From the NCBI RefSeq assembly GCF_000515415.1, contig NZ_KI911783.1, positions 4,888,392-4,952,391 of the forward strand: a DNA stretch of 64,000 nucleotides, written 5' to 3'. The position numbers and the translations under genes are program-made. This stretch comes from Bradyrhizobium sp. WSM1417 (lineage in GTDB: Bacteria > Pseudomonadota > Alphaproteobacteria > Rhizobiales > Xanthobacteraceae). The notes below the pieces were generated by a model. That model did no database searches. It was not told the origin of the DNA and saw nothing but the letters and a program-made list of their open reading frames with translations. Each line of letters opens with the position of its first letter. The first letter of the stretch is position 1. Of the stretch, positions 8,216 through 17,582 are shown one piece after another.

Positions 8216-9505
8216 ATGAGAGCGATATTCGGCAAGCTGCATCGCTGGGCGGGACTGCTCACGGCCGGCTTCCTGTTCTTCTCCGGCATCACCGGGGCGA
8301 TCATCTCCTGGGATCACGAGATCGACGAGGTCCTGAACAGCCATCTGTTCGACGTCAGCAGCAAGGGCCCGGCCATTCCCTCGATCGAGCTCGCGAAGAC
8401 GATCGAGCAGCGCGATCCCCGTGCGCGCGTGGTCTACCTGTTCATGACGCCGGAGGAGGGCCACTCGCTGTGGTTCTTCGTCATGCCGCGGATCGATCCC
8501 GCGACCGGCAAGCGCTACGCGCTCGACTACAATCAGATCTTCCTCGATCCCAACACCGGCGCGGAGCTTGGCCGGCGCTATTGGGGCGCGGTGTGGCCAG
8601 TGACGCGCGAAAACTTCGTCTCGTTCCTCTACAAGCTGCACTACACGATGCACATCCCGGAATTCTGGGGCAGCGACCGCTGGGGCATGCGCCTGCTCGG
8701 CGTCATCGCCATCATCTGGACCATCGACTGCTTCGTCGGCTTCTACCTGACGCTGCCCTCGCGCCGGCGCGCCAGCGCGGCGCGGGCTCCGCAAGTCACG
8801 CGCCAGCTCGAACGCGGCTTCTGGGCGCGCTGGGCGCCAGCGTGGACCATCAAGACGTCAGGCAGCGCCTACCGGATTAATTTCGACATCCACCGCGCTT
8901 TCAGCCTGTGGACCTGGGGCCTCCTGTTCATCATCGCTTTTACGGCGTTCTCGCTGAACCTCTATTTCGAGTTGTTCTCGCCGCTGATGAAGATGGTGTC
9001 GAACTACACGCCGACGCCCTATGAGCAGCGGCCGTATCGCGATCTCGACGACCCCATCGAGCCCAAGGTCGGCTTCGCCGACATCGCCGCGCGCGCGGCG
9101 GCCGACGGCAAGGGGCGAGGGTGGACCGTCCCGGTCGGCTCGGTCAACTACGGCCCGGCCCATGGTGTCTATGCCGCCGCGTTCTTCCATCCCGGCGACG
9201 ATCACGGCGCCGGCGGCGTCGGCCCGGCGCAGCTCTATTACGACAGCGAGGACGGCCGTCCCATCGGCGAACGGCTGCCCTGGGTCGGCACCGCCGCTGA
9301 CATCTTCGTGCAGGCGCAATTCCCGCTGCATTCGGGCCGCATTGTCGGGCTGTTCGGCCGCGTCCTGATCTCGATCATGGGGCTGGTGGTGGCGGCGCTC
9401 TCGGTCACCGGAATCGTGATCTGGTGGCGCAAGCGCCGGGCCCGTGTCCGCGTGCGGGAAACTGCTGCGATGCGGCTGAACCGGCAGCTCACGCCGGCGG
9501 AGTAG
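8216..9505 (+). CDS. PepSY-associated transmembrane protein (putative siderophore-iron reductase)
   Basis: Inner-membrane protein of 429 residues with four main hydrophobic segments: FLFFSGITGAIISWDHEID near the N-terminus, a helix near residue 165, one near residue 240 and one near residue 390. The N-terminal LHRWAGLLTAGFLFFSGITG is the hallmark of the PepSY_TM family, and histidines in the helices could hold haem. Members next to siderophore receptors are thought to reduce ferric siderophores in the periplasm or membrane. It lies 19 bp after the receptor stop, so the two are almost certainly one operon. The reductase role is inferred from family and context. Confidence 0.88.
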   Translation: MRAIFGKLHRWAGLLTAGFLFFSGITGAIISWDHEIDEVLNSHLFDVSSKGPAIPSIELAKTIEQRDPRARVVYLFMTPEEGHSLWFFVMPRIDPATGKRYALDYNQIFLDPNTGAELGRRYWGAVWPVTRENFVSFLYKLHYTMHIPEFWGSDRWGMRLLGVIAIIWTIDCFVGFYLTLPSRRRASAARAPQVTRQLERGFWARWAPAWTIKTSGSAYRINFDIHRAFSLWTWGLLFIIAFTAFSLNLYFELFSPLMKMVSNYTPTPYEQRPYRDLDDPIEPKVGFADIAARAAADGKGRGWTVPVGSVNYGPAHGVYAAAFFHPGDDHGAGGVGPAQLYYDSEDGRPIGERLPWVGTAADIFVQAQFPLHSGRIVGLFGRVLISIMGLVVAALSVTGIVIWWRKRRARVRVRETAAMRLNRQLTPAE

Positions 9506-9766
9506 GGACGCTCGCGCGGCTTTGCCCGAGCTCAATGGCCTCTTATCAGATGCGAGGCACGCTTCGTGTCGAGGCCGGGCCATGACAGAGGCTGAGCCAT
9601 GACAGAAGAGTTTGATCGGAATCAAACCGCCCTTGAGCAACCTTCGCTAGCGTCGCTGCGTGTTTAACCCGATTTGCAGTTACGTCCCCCAGGGCTTTGT
9701 GCCCCTGTTTGCCCTTCCTCTTCGACAGGATCGCCAAGCACTCCAGGTGGACGTGAGAGGATGCTG

Positions 9767-9985
9767 ATGCGCACGTACTATTTCGATGTGAGAGATGGCG
9801 TTCCGGCTCGGGACAAGTCAGGTCTGGAGTTTGGTAGCGATGGCGCCGCCATTGCCCACAGCAAGAACCTGGCGGAAGACGTTCGCACGACAAGGCCGGG
9901 AGGACATCCAGATCTCCGAATCGTCGTCATCGACGAGAACGGACGGGAAGTTCATCGTGAACCGGTCTATTCAAAGGACAGTTGA
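9767..9985 (+). CDS. DUF6894-type small protein
   Basis: Protein of 72 residues beginning MRTYYFDVRDG, with D-x-x-G-x-E-F and a central Ala-rich helix, matching the small DUF6894 family that is abundant in Bradyrhizobium; function unknown. ATG occurs at 9761 and 9767. The GAGAGG at 9755-9760 abuts the first and is spaced 6 nt from the second, so 9767 is preferred. It lies alone between the PepSY gene and an unknown secreted-protein gene. Confidence 0.7.
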   Translation: MRTYYFDVRDGVPARDKSGLEFGSDGAAIAHSKNLAEDVRTTRPGGHPDLRIVVIDENGREVHREPVYSKDS

Positions 9986-10109
9986 CCATCGCGGTCCATT
10001 TGCGCTGGCGGAGCAGGACCCACGACGGCGTGCCGGCTCGCCGGGAATGAACCTTCCGGTGAAACGGAGGCACAAAGGCAGAAGGCAGCTCGTGCCTCCC
10101 GGGATCGCT

Positions 10110-10937
10110 ATGAAGTGCGTTGCCTTGCTCTGCCTGCTCGTTTTCGCCGCGCCCGCCCATGCGGCCGGGGCCGAGCAGCACTATCTCGACCTGCGCGATC
10201 GCTACATCGCAAAGTTCTCGAAAGCCACGGAGAACGACGAGACCTATAAGCAGCACGACGCGGCGCTCAAGGAGTTGACGGGCGTCCTGCGCGGTTTGGT
10301 GGGACCGGTCGCGATCAAGGGGCTGCCGGCGGACGGCAAGACCAACGCGGACACGCTCTTCAAGGGCGACTCCGGTTTCGGCCATCTCGACGGTCTCGGC
10401 TTCGCCTCCGAAGGCGACAAGATGCAGGCCGTGGTGACCACCACCGCGCTGCTCAAGCACTGGCTGCGCGAGCACCGCGAGGACGGCATGCCGCAGGAGG
10501 TTGGCGCCGCGTTCAAGTCGGACCGCTTCTACTATCAGGCGGTCCAGGACTCCGCCTTCGCCAAATATGCCGAGCTGCCGATCACGACGCCTGCGGGAGC
10601 CAGCGCCGCGGTCGCCGTGCTCGGCGTGCGCGGCAATGGCGATTTGAAGGGACCGCCGCATGAAATCGACGTCGTCGCGATCCAGGGCGACAAGGTCTTC
10701 TTTCTCGCCGCAAGCGAAGCGGTGAAGACGGCTGAGATCCCGGCCTGCGAAAAGGTCTGGAAGCAGATGATGGCGAGGCCCATCGACAAGAAGGACCCCC
10801 GCGGCGACATCACCCGCGAAGACAATGCGATGACCGCCTACACGGCGTGCTTCTCCAAGGAAGCACCAAGCCAAAGCTGGTATGCGACGGCGGTCAAGAA
10901 CGCGCAGAGCCAGCTGGAGTTGCTGCCGCTGCGCTAA
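10110..10937 (+). CDS. secreted protein of unknown function
   Basis: Protein of 275 residues with a clear signal peptide (MKCVALLCLLVFAAPAHAAG, cleavage after AHA). The mature region is mostly charged and probably helical at the start (HYLDLRDRYIAKFSK), with a central stretch KGDSGFGHLDGLGF and two cysteines late in the protein (EIPACEKVWKQ and YTACFSKE) that could form a disulfide. I do not recognise a named family. An upstream in-frame ATG at 10047 would add 21 residues before the signal peptide, so 10110 is preferred. No operon partner is evident; opgG begins 237 bp downstream. Confidence 0.7.
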   Translation: MKCVALLCLLVFAAPAHAAGAEQHYLDLRDRYIAKFSKATENDETYKQHDAALKELTGVLRGLVGPVAIKGLPADGKTNADTLFKGDSGFGHLDGLGFASEGDKMQAVVTTTALLKHWLREHREDGMPQEVGAAFKSDRFYYQAVQDSAFAKYAELPITTPAGASAAVAVLGVRGNGDLKGPPHEIDVVAIQGDKVFFLAASEAVKTAEIPACEKVWKQMMARPIDKKDPRGDITREDNAMTAYTACFSKEAPSQSWYATAVKNAQSQLELLPLR

Positions 10938-11173
10938 GGCGATCATCCAGTTACCTTCGGGGGCTGCAGCGTTGCGTGGCGCCATGGCTCGAGAATGCTC
11001 AATCGGAAATTGCAGCTCGTCCTGCAGGCGCAACCGAGGCGGATCAGCGCGATGTTGCCCAAGTCCGCATCGATGACCTCGTCGGCAACACCGTGCTCGG
11101 ATTCGGCGGCGCTCATGGAACTCGTTCGCCATGAGGGGGTTGCATTGCGGTTGGAACCGAACGGGTAGCACAG

Positions 11174-12682
11174 TTGAATCGCCGGCAATTCCTGGAAGCC
11201 TCGGCATTGACGCCATTGGCGACATTACTACCTGGCGCAGTCTCGGCGGCATCGGCGGCAGAGTTGCCGTTTGGCCCCTCTTATGTCCGCGACCTTGCGC
11301 GCAATTTGGCGAGTAAGCCCTTTGCGCCACCAGAGGAAAAGGTCCCGGATGCGCTCAAGGATCTCACCTACGATCAGTACCGGTCAATTCGCTTTCTGCC
11401 GGAGCGCGCGGCTTGGCGCAGCGAGAAGCTGCCCTTCGAGGTTCAGTTTTTCCACCGCGGCTTTTTCTACAAGAACAGGGTCGACATTTACGAGGTCGCC
11501 GGCGGACGAGCCGTACCGATCAGGTACCGGCGCGACGATTTCGCATTCGGCGACAATATCGGCCAGGTACCGGACGCCGATCTCGGATTTGCCGGCTTTC
11601 GCATTCACGCCCCGATCAATCGGCCCGACTATTACGACGAGGTTTGCGCGTTTCTCGGCGCCAGCTACTTCCGTGCCGTTGCCAAAGGCGAGACCTACGG
11701 CCTGTCCGCGCGCGGTCTGTCGATCGATACCGGCGAGAGCAAGGGAGAGGAATTTCCCCTCTTCAAGGCCTTTTGGCTGGAGAAGCCCGCGCCGGGTGCC
11801 ACATCCGTCGTGGTCCATGCACTGCTCGACAGCAAGAGCGCTACGGCAAGCTATCGCTTCACGATCAGGCCAGGCGCTCCGACGGTCTTCGACGTGGAGA
11901 TGTCGCTCTATCCGCGGATCGAGCTGCAGCATGCCGGCCTGGCGCCGATGACGAGCATGTTCTTTTTCGGTCCGAACGACCGACACGATGTCGACGATTT
12001 CCGCCCTGCCGTGCACGATTCCGATGGGCTCGCAATGTTCAATGGAAAGGGCGAGCAACTCTGGCGTCCTCTCAACAACCCACGCGATCTGCAGGCCAGC
12101 ACGTTTAATGACCTCAATCCTCGCGGCTTCGGCCTGATGCAGCGGGAGAGAAATTTCTTTGCCTACGAGGACATCGAATCGCGCTTTGAGCGTCGCCCGA
12201 GCCTCTGGGTCGAACCGATCGGAGATTGGGGAGAGGGCAGTGTGGTCCTCTTTGAGATCCCGACCAAGGAGGAAGTTCACGACAACATCGCCGCCTTCTG
12301 GCGCCCGAAGACGGCCCTCCAGGCCAAGAGCGAAAACAACTACACCTACCGCCTGCACTGGGGTCCGGACGCGCCGAAGCCAAATTCCCTGGCCCGGTTC
12401 ACCCGCACAGGCGTTGGCGCGCGGGGCGACGACAGCAAATTGTTCGTGCTCGAACTCCTTGGTGACAAGCTGAAAGAGGTCGATCCTGGCAAGGTGAGGG
12501 GTGCCGTCAGCGCCGACAAATCCGAGATCAAGAACGTCGTCACACAGCCAAACCCGGAAACCGGCGGCTGGCGCCTGAGTTTTCAATGCGCCGTGAAGGA
12601 CGCGCCTGTCGAGTTGAGGGCGGTCTTGATGCAAGGCGATCAAGCCATCTCTGAAGTCTGGGTTTACCGATGGGCGCCCTGA
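11174..12682 (+). CDS. opgG: glucan biosynthesis protein OpgG/OpgD (MdoG)
   Basis: Periplasmic protein for osmoregulated periplasmic glucans, acting on the beta-glucan backbone made by OpgH. It has 502 residues with family blocks LTYDQYRSIRF, VQFFHRGFFYKN, FLGASYFRAVAKGETYGLS, APMTSMFFFGPNDRHDVDDF, PLNNPRDLQ, GFGLMQRERNF and RRPSLWVEPIGDWGEG. The N-terminus MNRRQFLEAS carries an Arg pair followed by a hydrophobic stretch, like the Tat signal of E. coli OpgD, so Tat export is likely. The start is TTG at 11174, the only in-frame start that keeps the signal peptide. Its last 13 bp overlap opgH, implying coupled translation. Confidence 0.92.
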   Translation: MNRRQFLEASALTPLATLLPGAVSAASAAELPFGPSYVRDLARNLASKPFAPPEEKVPDALKDLTYDQYRSIRFLPERAAWRSEKLPFEVQFFHRGFFYKNRVDIYEVAGGRAVPIRYRRDDFAFGDNIGQVPDADLGFAGFRIHAPINRPDYYDEVCAFLGASYFRAVAKGETYGLSARGLSIDTGESKGEEFPLFKAFWLEKPAPGATSVVVHALLDSKSATASYRFTIRPGAPTVFDVEMSLYPRIELQHAGLAPMTSMFFFGPNDRHDVDDFRPAVHDSDGLAMFNGKGEQLWRPLNNPRDLQASTFNDLNPRGFGLMQRERNFFAYEDIESRFERRPSLWVEPIGDWGEGSVVLFEIPTKEEVHDNIAAFWRPKTALQAKSENNYTYRLHWGPDAPKPNSLARFTRTGVGARGDDSKLFVLELLGDKLKEVDPGKVRGAVSADKSEIKNVVTQPNPETGGWRLSFQCAVKDAPVELRAVLMQGDQAISEVWVYRWAP

Positions 12683-14814
12683 CGTCGTCGCCCGCGCATT
12701 CGCCTGAGCTTGGCATTCGATATCTTCCCGACGAAACGCCTCTCCCGATGCTGCCCTGCCGTTTGGACAGGACAAGTCGTGCCGATCCGGCGCGACTACG
12801 GACCATCCCTGCCGTTGCAGCGCGGCGCCTGTTCATTCTTGGCGGAACGGTCGCGATTACCGCTGCGGGCGCTGTTGAGATGTACGACGTTCTCAAGGTT
12901 GGTGGCGTCACGGTCCTCGAAGGCATGGTGTTCGGGCTGTTTCTCGTGCTGCTCGCCTGGATCGCGTTTTCGTTCGTGTCTTCAGTCGCCGGTTTTTTTG
13001 TGCTCCTGCGGGGCCGACCGGATGTGCTGCCAATTGACAGCCACGGTCCGCTGCCCGGGATCACCGGCCGAACGGCGATGCTGTTGCCGACCTATAACGA
13101 GGATCAGCACCATCTCATGGCGCGACTCCGCGCCATGTACGAATCGGTCGGCGAAATCGGACAGGCCCCGTTGTTCGATTGGTTTCTGCTCAGTGACACC
13201 ACAGATCCGGACATCTGGATTGCCGAGGAGCTTGCGTTTCTGGAACTGCAGCGCAACTGCGGTTCGGGCCATCTCTACTACCGTCACCGATCTGACAACA
13301 CCGCCCGAAAGTCCGGCAACATCGCCGAATGGGTGAGGCGGTTCGGTGGCGCCTACGACTACATGATCATTCTCGACGCGGACAGTCTGATGAGCGGAGA
13401 GACCATCGTTCGGCTGGTGGGCGCGATGGAAGCGAACCCGCAGGCCGCGCTGATTCAAACGCTTCCGATCGTCGTCAATGCGCGAACCCTGATTAGCCGG
13501 CTTCAGCAGTTCTCGGGTCGTTTGTACGGTCCGCTGATCGCGGCCGGAAACGCCTGGTGGCACGCCTCCGAGGGCAATTATTGGGGACATAATGCCATCA
13601 TCCGGGTGCAGGCTTTTGCGCAAGAGGCGGGCTTGCCCGAATTGCGCGGGAGGAAGCCTTTCGGCGGCCACATCCTCAGCCACGATTTTGTCGAAGCCGC
13701 GCTGATGCGGCGGGCGGGGTGGGGGATTTTCATGGCTCCAGGACTCGGCGGGAGTTTCGAGGAGGTGCCACCGTCGCTACTGGATTTCGCCGCGCGGGAC
13801 CGCCGCTGGTGTCAGGGCAATCTCCAGCATCTTTCCGTTCTGCCGGCTAGAGGCCTGCACTGGGTCTCCAGGCTTCACCTGTTGACCGGCATCGGCTCCT
13901 ATCTCACCGCGCCCCTGTGGCTGCTGTTTCTATTGCTCGGAATCCTGATCTCGTTGCAGGCCTATTTCGTCAAGCCGGAGTACTTTCCCAAGGGCTTTTC
14001 GTTGTTTCCAACCTGGCCCGCACAGGATCCCGTGCTCGCCGCCTGGGTCTTTGCCGCGACGATGGGGCTGCTCATCCTGCCCAAATTGCTGGCCTACCTC
14101 GTTTTGCTCACCAGACGTGCGGAACGGCAGGCATTCGGCGGCGGATTTCGCGTGCTGCTGGCGGTGATCGCCGAGAGCCTGCTTGCCGCCTTGATCGCCC
14201 CATCCATGATGATCTTTCAATCCACCGCCGTGGCGGAGATCCTGCTGGGCCGTGACGCGGGTTGGCAAGTTCAACGGCGAAGCGATGGCAGGATCACGCG
14301 CGATGAAGTCTATCGCAAGTTCACGGTGCCGACCCTATGCGGTCTGGCCATGGCGGCAAGCGCCTACGCCGTGTCGCTTCCGCTGCTGCTCTGGATGTCG
14401 CCGGTGATCATCGGCCTGGTTTGCGCCATACCGATCGGTCTCATCACGTCGACCGCGCCGCGAATGGCGCACCTGTTTGCGACGCCGGAGGACAATCGCG
14501 CGCCGGCACTGCTGCAGAGGGCGAGAGAGCTCGCCAACCTGGATCGGATCGAGGCACGCGGGGCTCTGATCGAACTTAGACAGAACCCCGCGTTGCTTGG
14601 ACCGCACATGCAGTCCCTCGAAACGCCGCCTCGCAAATCGCGCCAAATCGACATAGATCTCGCGATAGGCCGGGCCAAGATTGAGCAGAGCGACGATTTC
14701 GAGGAGGTCGTCAGCAGCCTCAGCGCACGCGAGACCCTTGCCGTGCTGAAGCACCGAAATGCCCTCGAGCAAGTCATGCGAATGCCGAGAGCGACCGCTT
14801 CCGCGGAAGTCTAG
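12670..14814 (+). CDS. opgH: glucans biosynthesis glucosyltransferase OpgH (MdoH)
   Basis: Inner-membrane family 2 glycosyltransferase that builds the beta-linked glucan backbone from UDP-glucose and delivers it to the periplasm. It has 714 residues, two hydrophobic helices before the catalytic domain (near residues 50-115) and several after it. Catalytic signatures are LLPTYNEDQHHLM, LLSDTTDPDIW, ILDADSLMSG and the acceptor/QxxRW-like RDRRWCQGNLQHL; WGHNAIIRV and GGHILSHDFVEAALM are OpgH-typical. It starts inside the end of opgG (13-bp overlap). E. coli OpgH is longer at both ends, so this is the short alphaproteobacterial form. Osmotic control is expected but not visible here. Confidence 0.94.
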   Translation: MGALTSSPAHSPELGIRYLPDETPLPMLPCRLDRTSRADPARLRTIPAVAARRLFILGGTVAITAAGAVEMYDVLKVGGVTVLEGMVFGLFLVLLAWIAFSFVSSVAGFFVLLRGRPDVLPIDSHGPLPGITGRTAMLLPTYNEDQHHLMARLRAMYESVGEIGQAPLFDWFLLSDTTDPDIWIAEELAFLELQRNCGSGHLYYRHRSDNTARKSGNIAEWVRRFGGAYDYMIILDADSLMSGETIVRLVGAMEANPQAALIQTLPIVVNARTLISRLQQFSGRLYGPLIAAGNAWWHASEGNYWGHNAIIRVQAFAQEAGLPELRGRKPFGGHILSHDFVEAALMRRAGWGIFMAPGLGGSFEEVPPSLLDFAARDRRWCQGNLQHLSVLPARGLHWVSRLHLLTGIGSYLTAPLWLLFLLLGILISLQAYFVKPEYFPKGFSLFPTWPAQDPVLAAWVFAATMGLLILPKLLAYLVLLTRRAERQAFGGGFRVLLAVIAESLLAALIAPSMMIFQSTAVAEILLGRDAGWQVQRRSDGRITRDEVYRKFTVPTLCGLAMAASAYAVSLPLLLWMSPVIIGLVCAIPIGLITSTAPRMAHLFATPEDNRAPALLQRARELANLDRIEARGALIELRQNPALLGPHMQSLETPPRKSRQIDIDLAIGRAKIEQSDDFEEVVSSLSARETLAVLKHRNALEQVMRMPRATASAEV

Positions 14815-14896
14815 GTCATGGGCGATGTAGGTCAGGGCGTTGATGGCCCGGTGGTGCTCAGGCAGAGGGCGAATGTCTGCGCCGTGGGCGGTGCCG

Positions 14897-16093
14897 CTAC
14901 AGCGAACTGCCCCCCAGATTCCACCCACGACCACCCTCGCCAAAGATCTCGTAGCCCGTCGCCGTCACCGCGACCGTGTCCTCGAGCTTGATGAACCCGC
15001 GCTTGGGATGCTTCATTGTGGTCTCGATCGACACCACCATGCCTGTTTCGAGCGGCAACCGGGCGTCGGTGTCGTCGTAGGGAATCGGGCCCTTGGCAGT
15101 CAGGTGAGGGGCCTCGTGGCTGACGAGGCCCATGCCGTGGGCCAAAAACTCCGTGCAGTCACGCTGGCTGATCTTCGCGAGCTGCCGCTCCGCCGCGACG
15201 TAGATGTCGCCGCCCAGGGCGCCGGGCCGGACCGCGGCGAAGGCCGCGCGCTGGACCGCCTCGATCTCGGCCAGGCAGGCCTTCAACTCGGCATCGGGAT
15301 CACCGAGCACCGCCATGCGCGCGAGGTCGCCGATATAGCCGTGATAATTGCCGCCGGAATCGAGCGACAGCACGTCACCTTGCTCCCAGCGCTGCGCTGA
15401 CGGCGCCCGGTTGTGGCTGTTGCCGCAGGCGAGCAGGCAGTATTCGAAGGTCAGTCCGCGATTGGCTTCGGCGATCCGCAAGGCGTCCGACAATTGCTGC
15501 TTGGTCGTGCCCGGCCCGTGCCCGGCGATCACCGCCAGCATCGAGGCGATCACCAGTTCGGACGCCGTCTTGAGTTTCGCGAGCTCGTCGGCCGACTTGA
15601 CCGCGCGCAGCCGCTCCAGCACCAGCAGCGCGTCCTTGAGCTCGGCGCCGGGCAGGGCGTCGGCAAGCGCCCGGCCCGCATCCATCGGCAGGAACGCCAT
15701 CTCCACCCCGACCCGCTTCAGGGGCACGCCGGCGTCGCGGATCAAGCTTACGGCCCGCGTGATCGCATCGACCGAGCCGTTGGACTCGGTCCGGACCTGC
15801 GCCACCCATGGGGGCGCGACGGCGCGCTGGTGGGTCTCCAGCCGATGCCCGACATAGACCGCGTGCTCCGGTGCGCCCTTGGGATAGACCAGGACCGGCA
15901 GATAGCGGCTGACGCCCAGCGCATCCATGTAGTCGAAGAAGATCGCGCGCTCGGCACCGAGCATGTACTGCACATTGTGCTTGGAGGTCGCGACCAGGAC
16001 GTCGAGGCCGGCGGCCTCCATCAGGCGGTCGAGCTTGGCCGCATCGAATGGAATGGCGCGCGAGCGATCTGCGCGGGCGACGTTCTCCTGCAT
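14897..16093 (-). CDS. M24-family metallopeptidase (Xaa-Pro peptidase / creatinase fold)
   Basis: Cytoplasmic pita-bread metalloenzyme of 398 residues. The five metal ligands of active M24 peptidases are all visible in order: Asp in LSLDSGGNYHG, Asp in YIGDLARM, His in AHGMGLVSHEAP, Glu in MVVSIETTM and Glu in IKLEDTVAV. It is therefore likely to be a functional dimetal peptidase acting on Xaa-Pro substrates and not a metal-free creatinase. The ATG at 16093 is preceded by GGAGG at 6-nt spacing; an upstream start at 16123 is less likely. It is transcribed away from the TRAP operon, with a shared 454-bp intergenic region holding a palindromic AT-rich operator candidate. Confidence 0.9.
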   Translation of the reverse strand: MQENVARADRSRAIPFDAAKLDRLMEAAGLDVLVATSKHNVQYMLGAERAIFFDYMDALGVSRYLPVLVYPKGAPEHAVYVGHRLETHQRAVAPPWVAQVRTESNGSVDAITRAVSLIRDAGVPLKRVGVEMAFLPMDAGRALADALPGAELKDALLVLERLRAVKSADELAKLKTASELVIASMLAVIAGHGPGTTKQQLSDALRIAEANRGLTFEYCLLACGNSHNRAPSAQRWEQGDVLSLDSGGNYHGYIGDLARMAVLGDPDAELKACLAEIEAVQRAAFAAVRPGALGGDIYVAAERQLAKISQRDCTEFLAHGMGLVSHEAPHLTAKGPIPYDDTDARLPLETGMVVSIETTMKHPKRGFIKLEDTVAVTATGYEIFGEGGRGWNLGGSSL

Positions 16094-16234
16094 GACGAGC
16101 CTCCAATGCTGCCGTGGCCTCAACCGCTGCGTCGGTTTGCCGGGGCTTGCTTGGCCCCAAGTGTGAGCCGAGAGAGGGCTTCTGGGTAGGTGCGGAATGA
16201 TCGGGCCTGATCTGCACGTCCATATCCATGATTC

Positions 16235-16265
16235 GCATAAGGTATATTATGGAATATATTTATGC
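16235..16265. promoter_or_regulatory. AT-rich near-perfect inverted repeat, candidate operator
   Basis: GCATAA (16235-16240) pairs with TTATGC (16260-16265), and TATATT (16243-16248) with AATATA (16253-16258), around a central ATGG. The left arm has one extra base. The strong AT bias inside GC-rich DNA and the position between divergent genes suggest binding of a transcription factor (for example a GntR-type regulator, common for TRAP operons) or overlapping promoters. Confidence 0.5.
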
Positions 16266-16362
16266 ACAATCAGATCAGTTATTTAGCTGGAATTCCTCTC
16301 ATGGGACCTTCGTTCCTCGTCCTTTTCCACGCCGGCCGTCGCACGTCGCCCCGACTTTCTAC

Positions 16363-16389
16363 GGCTACTGTGCATGGGGTTGTTTTTCG
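16363..16389 (+). repeat. dispersed repeat, copy 1
   Basis: A 27-nt stretch starting GGCTACTGTGCATGGGGTTG and ending in a T-run plus CG. The same sequence, one T shorter, occurs inverted at 35192-35217. Both copies are intergenic, which suggests a dispersed chromosomal repeat. Confidence 0.7.
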
Positions 16390-16547
16390 GTTTTTGAATC
16401 CGGCCCATGCCTCCGAAAGCCGATATTGCCGTGACGATGTCCGGCTGCAATAAGCGAAGCTTCGCGAGATCGCAGATGACCTTCTGACCTTCCGTCCGTA
16501 TAGGTTTGCATCTCAGAACAACAACAAACTTTCGAGGAAGCAGACCC

Positions 16548-17567
16548 ATGAGCTTTTCCCGCCGCACGCTTCTCAAGGCCTCCGCCGCGACCGCGGTCCT
16601 GGGCGGCCTCAGTGCGCCCCATGTGGCCCGCGCCCAGAGCGCCGAGTTCACCTACAAATACGCCAACAACCTGCCGGACACCCATCCGCTGAACGTGCGC
16701 GCCAAGGAGATGGCGGCGGCGATCAAGGCCGAGACAGGCGGCAAGTTCGACCTCCAGATCTTCCCGAACAACCAGCTCGGGTCCGACACCGACATGCTGA
16801 GCCAGATTCGGTCCGGCGGCGTCGAGTTCTTCACGCTGTCGGGACTGATCCTGTCGACCCTGGTGCCGGCGGCCTCCATCAACGGCATCGGCTTCGCGTT
16901 CCCGGACTACGGCACGGTCTGGAAGGCCATGGACGGCGATCTCGGCGCCTTCGTCCGCGGCGAGATCAAGAAGGCCGGTCTCGAGGTCATGGACAAGATC
17001 TGGGACAACGGCTTCCGCCAGACCACGTCGTCAAGCAAGCCGATCACCGGTCCGGACGACCTCAAGGGCTTCAAGATCCGCGTGCCGGTGTCGCCGCTGT
17101 GGACCTCGATGTTCAAGGCGTTCGATGCGGCGCCCGCCTCGATCAACTTCGCCGAGGTCTATTCCGCGCTGCAGACCAGGATCGTCGAGGGCCAGGAGAA
17201 CCCGCTGGCGATCATCTCGACCGCCAAGCTCTACGAGGTGCAGAAATACTGCTCGCTGACCAACCACATGTGGGACGGCTTCTGGTTCCTGGCCAATCGC
17301 AAGGCATGGAGCAGCCTGCCCGAGGATGTGCGTACCATCGTTGCCAAGAACATCAATGCTGCAGCGCTCAAAGAACGTGAGGACACCGCCAAGCTCAATG
17401 CCAATCTGCAGCAGGAGCTCGCGGGCAAGGGCCTGACCTTCAACCAGCCCGCGGTCGCGCCGTTCCGCGACAAGCTGCGGTCCGCCGGCTTCTATGCCGA
17501 GTGGAAGGGTAAATATGGCGATCAGGCCTGGGACCTGCTGGAAAAGGCGGTCGGCAAGCTGTCGTAA
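16548..17567 (+). CDS. TRAP transporter substrate-binding protein (DctP family)
   Basis: Periplasmic binding protein of a tripartite ATP-independent (TRAP) importer, usually for organic acids. It has 339 residues; the N-terminus MSFSRRTLLKASAATAVLGG has a twin-arginine motif and hydrophobic core, so Tat export is likely. Family features are YANNLPDTHPLNVRAKEMA, LQIFPNNQLGSDTDML and DDLKGFKIRVPVS, where the conserved Arg normally salt-bridges the substrate carboxylate. Start at 16548 with CGAGGAAG upstream. The fused permease gene begins 15 bp after the stop, so this is the first gene of an operon that also includes an acyl-CoA ligase. Confidence 0.93.
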   Translation: MSFSRRTLLKASAATAVLGGLSAPHVARAQSAEFTYKYANNLPDTHPLNVRAKEMAAAIKAETGGKFDLQIFPNNQLGSDTDMLSQIRSGGVEFFTLSGLILSTLVPAASINGIGFAFPDYGTVWKAMDGDLGAFVRGEIKKAGLEVMDKIWDNGFRQTTSSSKPITGPDDLKGFKIRVPVSPLWTSMFKAFDAAPASINFAEVYSALQTRIVEGQENPLAIISTAKLYEVQKYCSLTNHMWDGFWFLANRKAWSSLPEDVRTIVAKNINAAALKEREDTAKLNANLQQELAGKGLTFNQPAVAPFRDKLRSAGFYAEWKGKYGDQAWDLLEKAVGKLS

Positions 17568-17582
17568 CGCGTTGGAGCCGTC

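Larger units (their letters stand above)
16094..16547. other. 454-bp divergent intergenic region
   Basis: Regulatory region between the M24 peptidase gene (minus) and the TRAP operon (plus). It contains the AT-rich inverted repeat at 16235-16265 and a dispersed 27-nt repeat at 16363-16389. I see no convincing coding region. A purine-rich ribosome binding site for the TRAP binding protein gene lies at 16533-16540. Confidence 0.7.

Noticed and set aside
6169..8304. Very long open frame opposite the TonB receptor gene (over 700 codons)
   Set aside because: Antisense frame caused by GC-rich codon bias; the product is low-complexity Arg/Val/Glu/Ala without domains, while the plus strand encodes a complete receptor.
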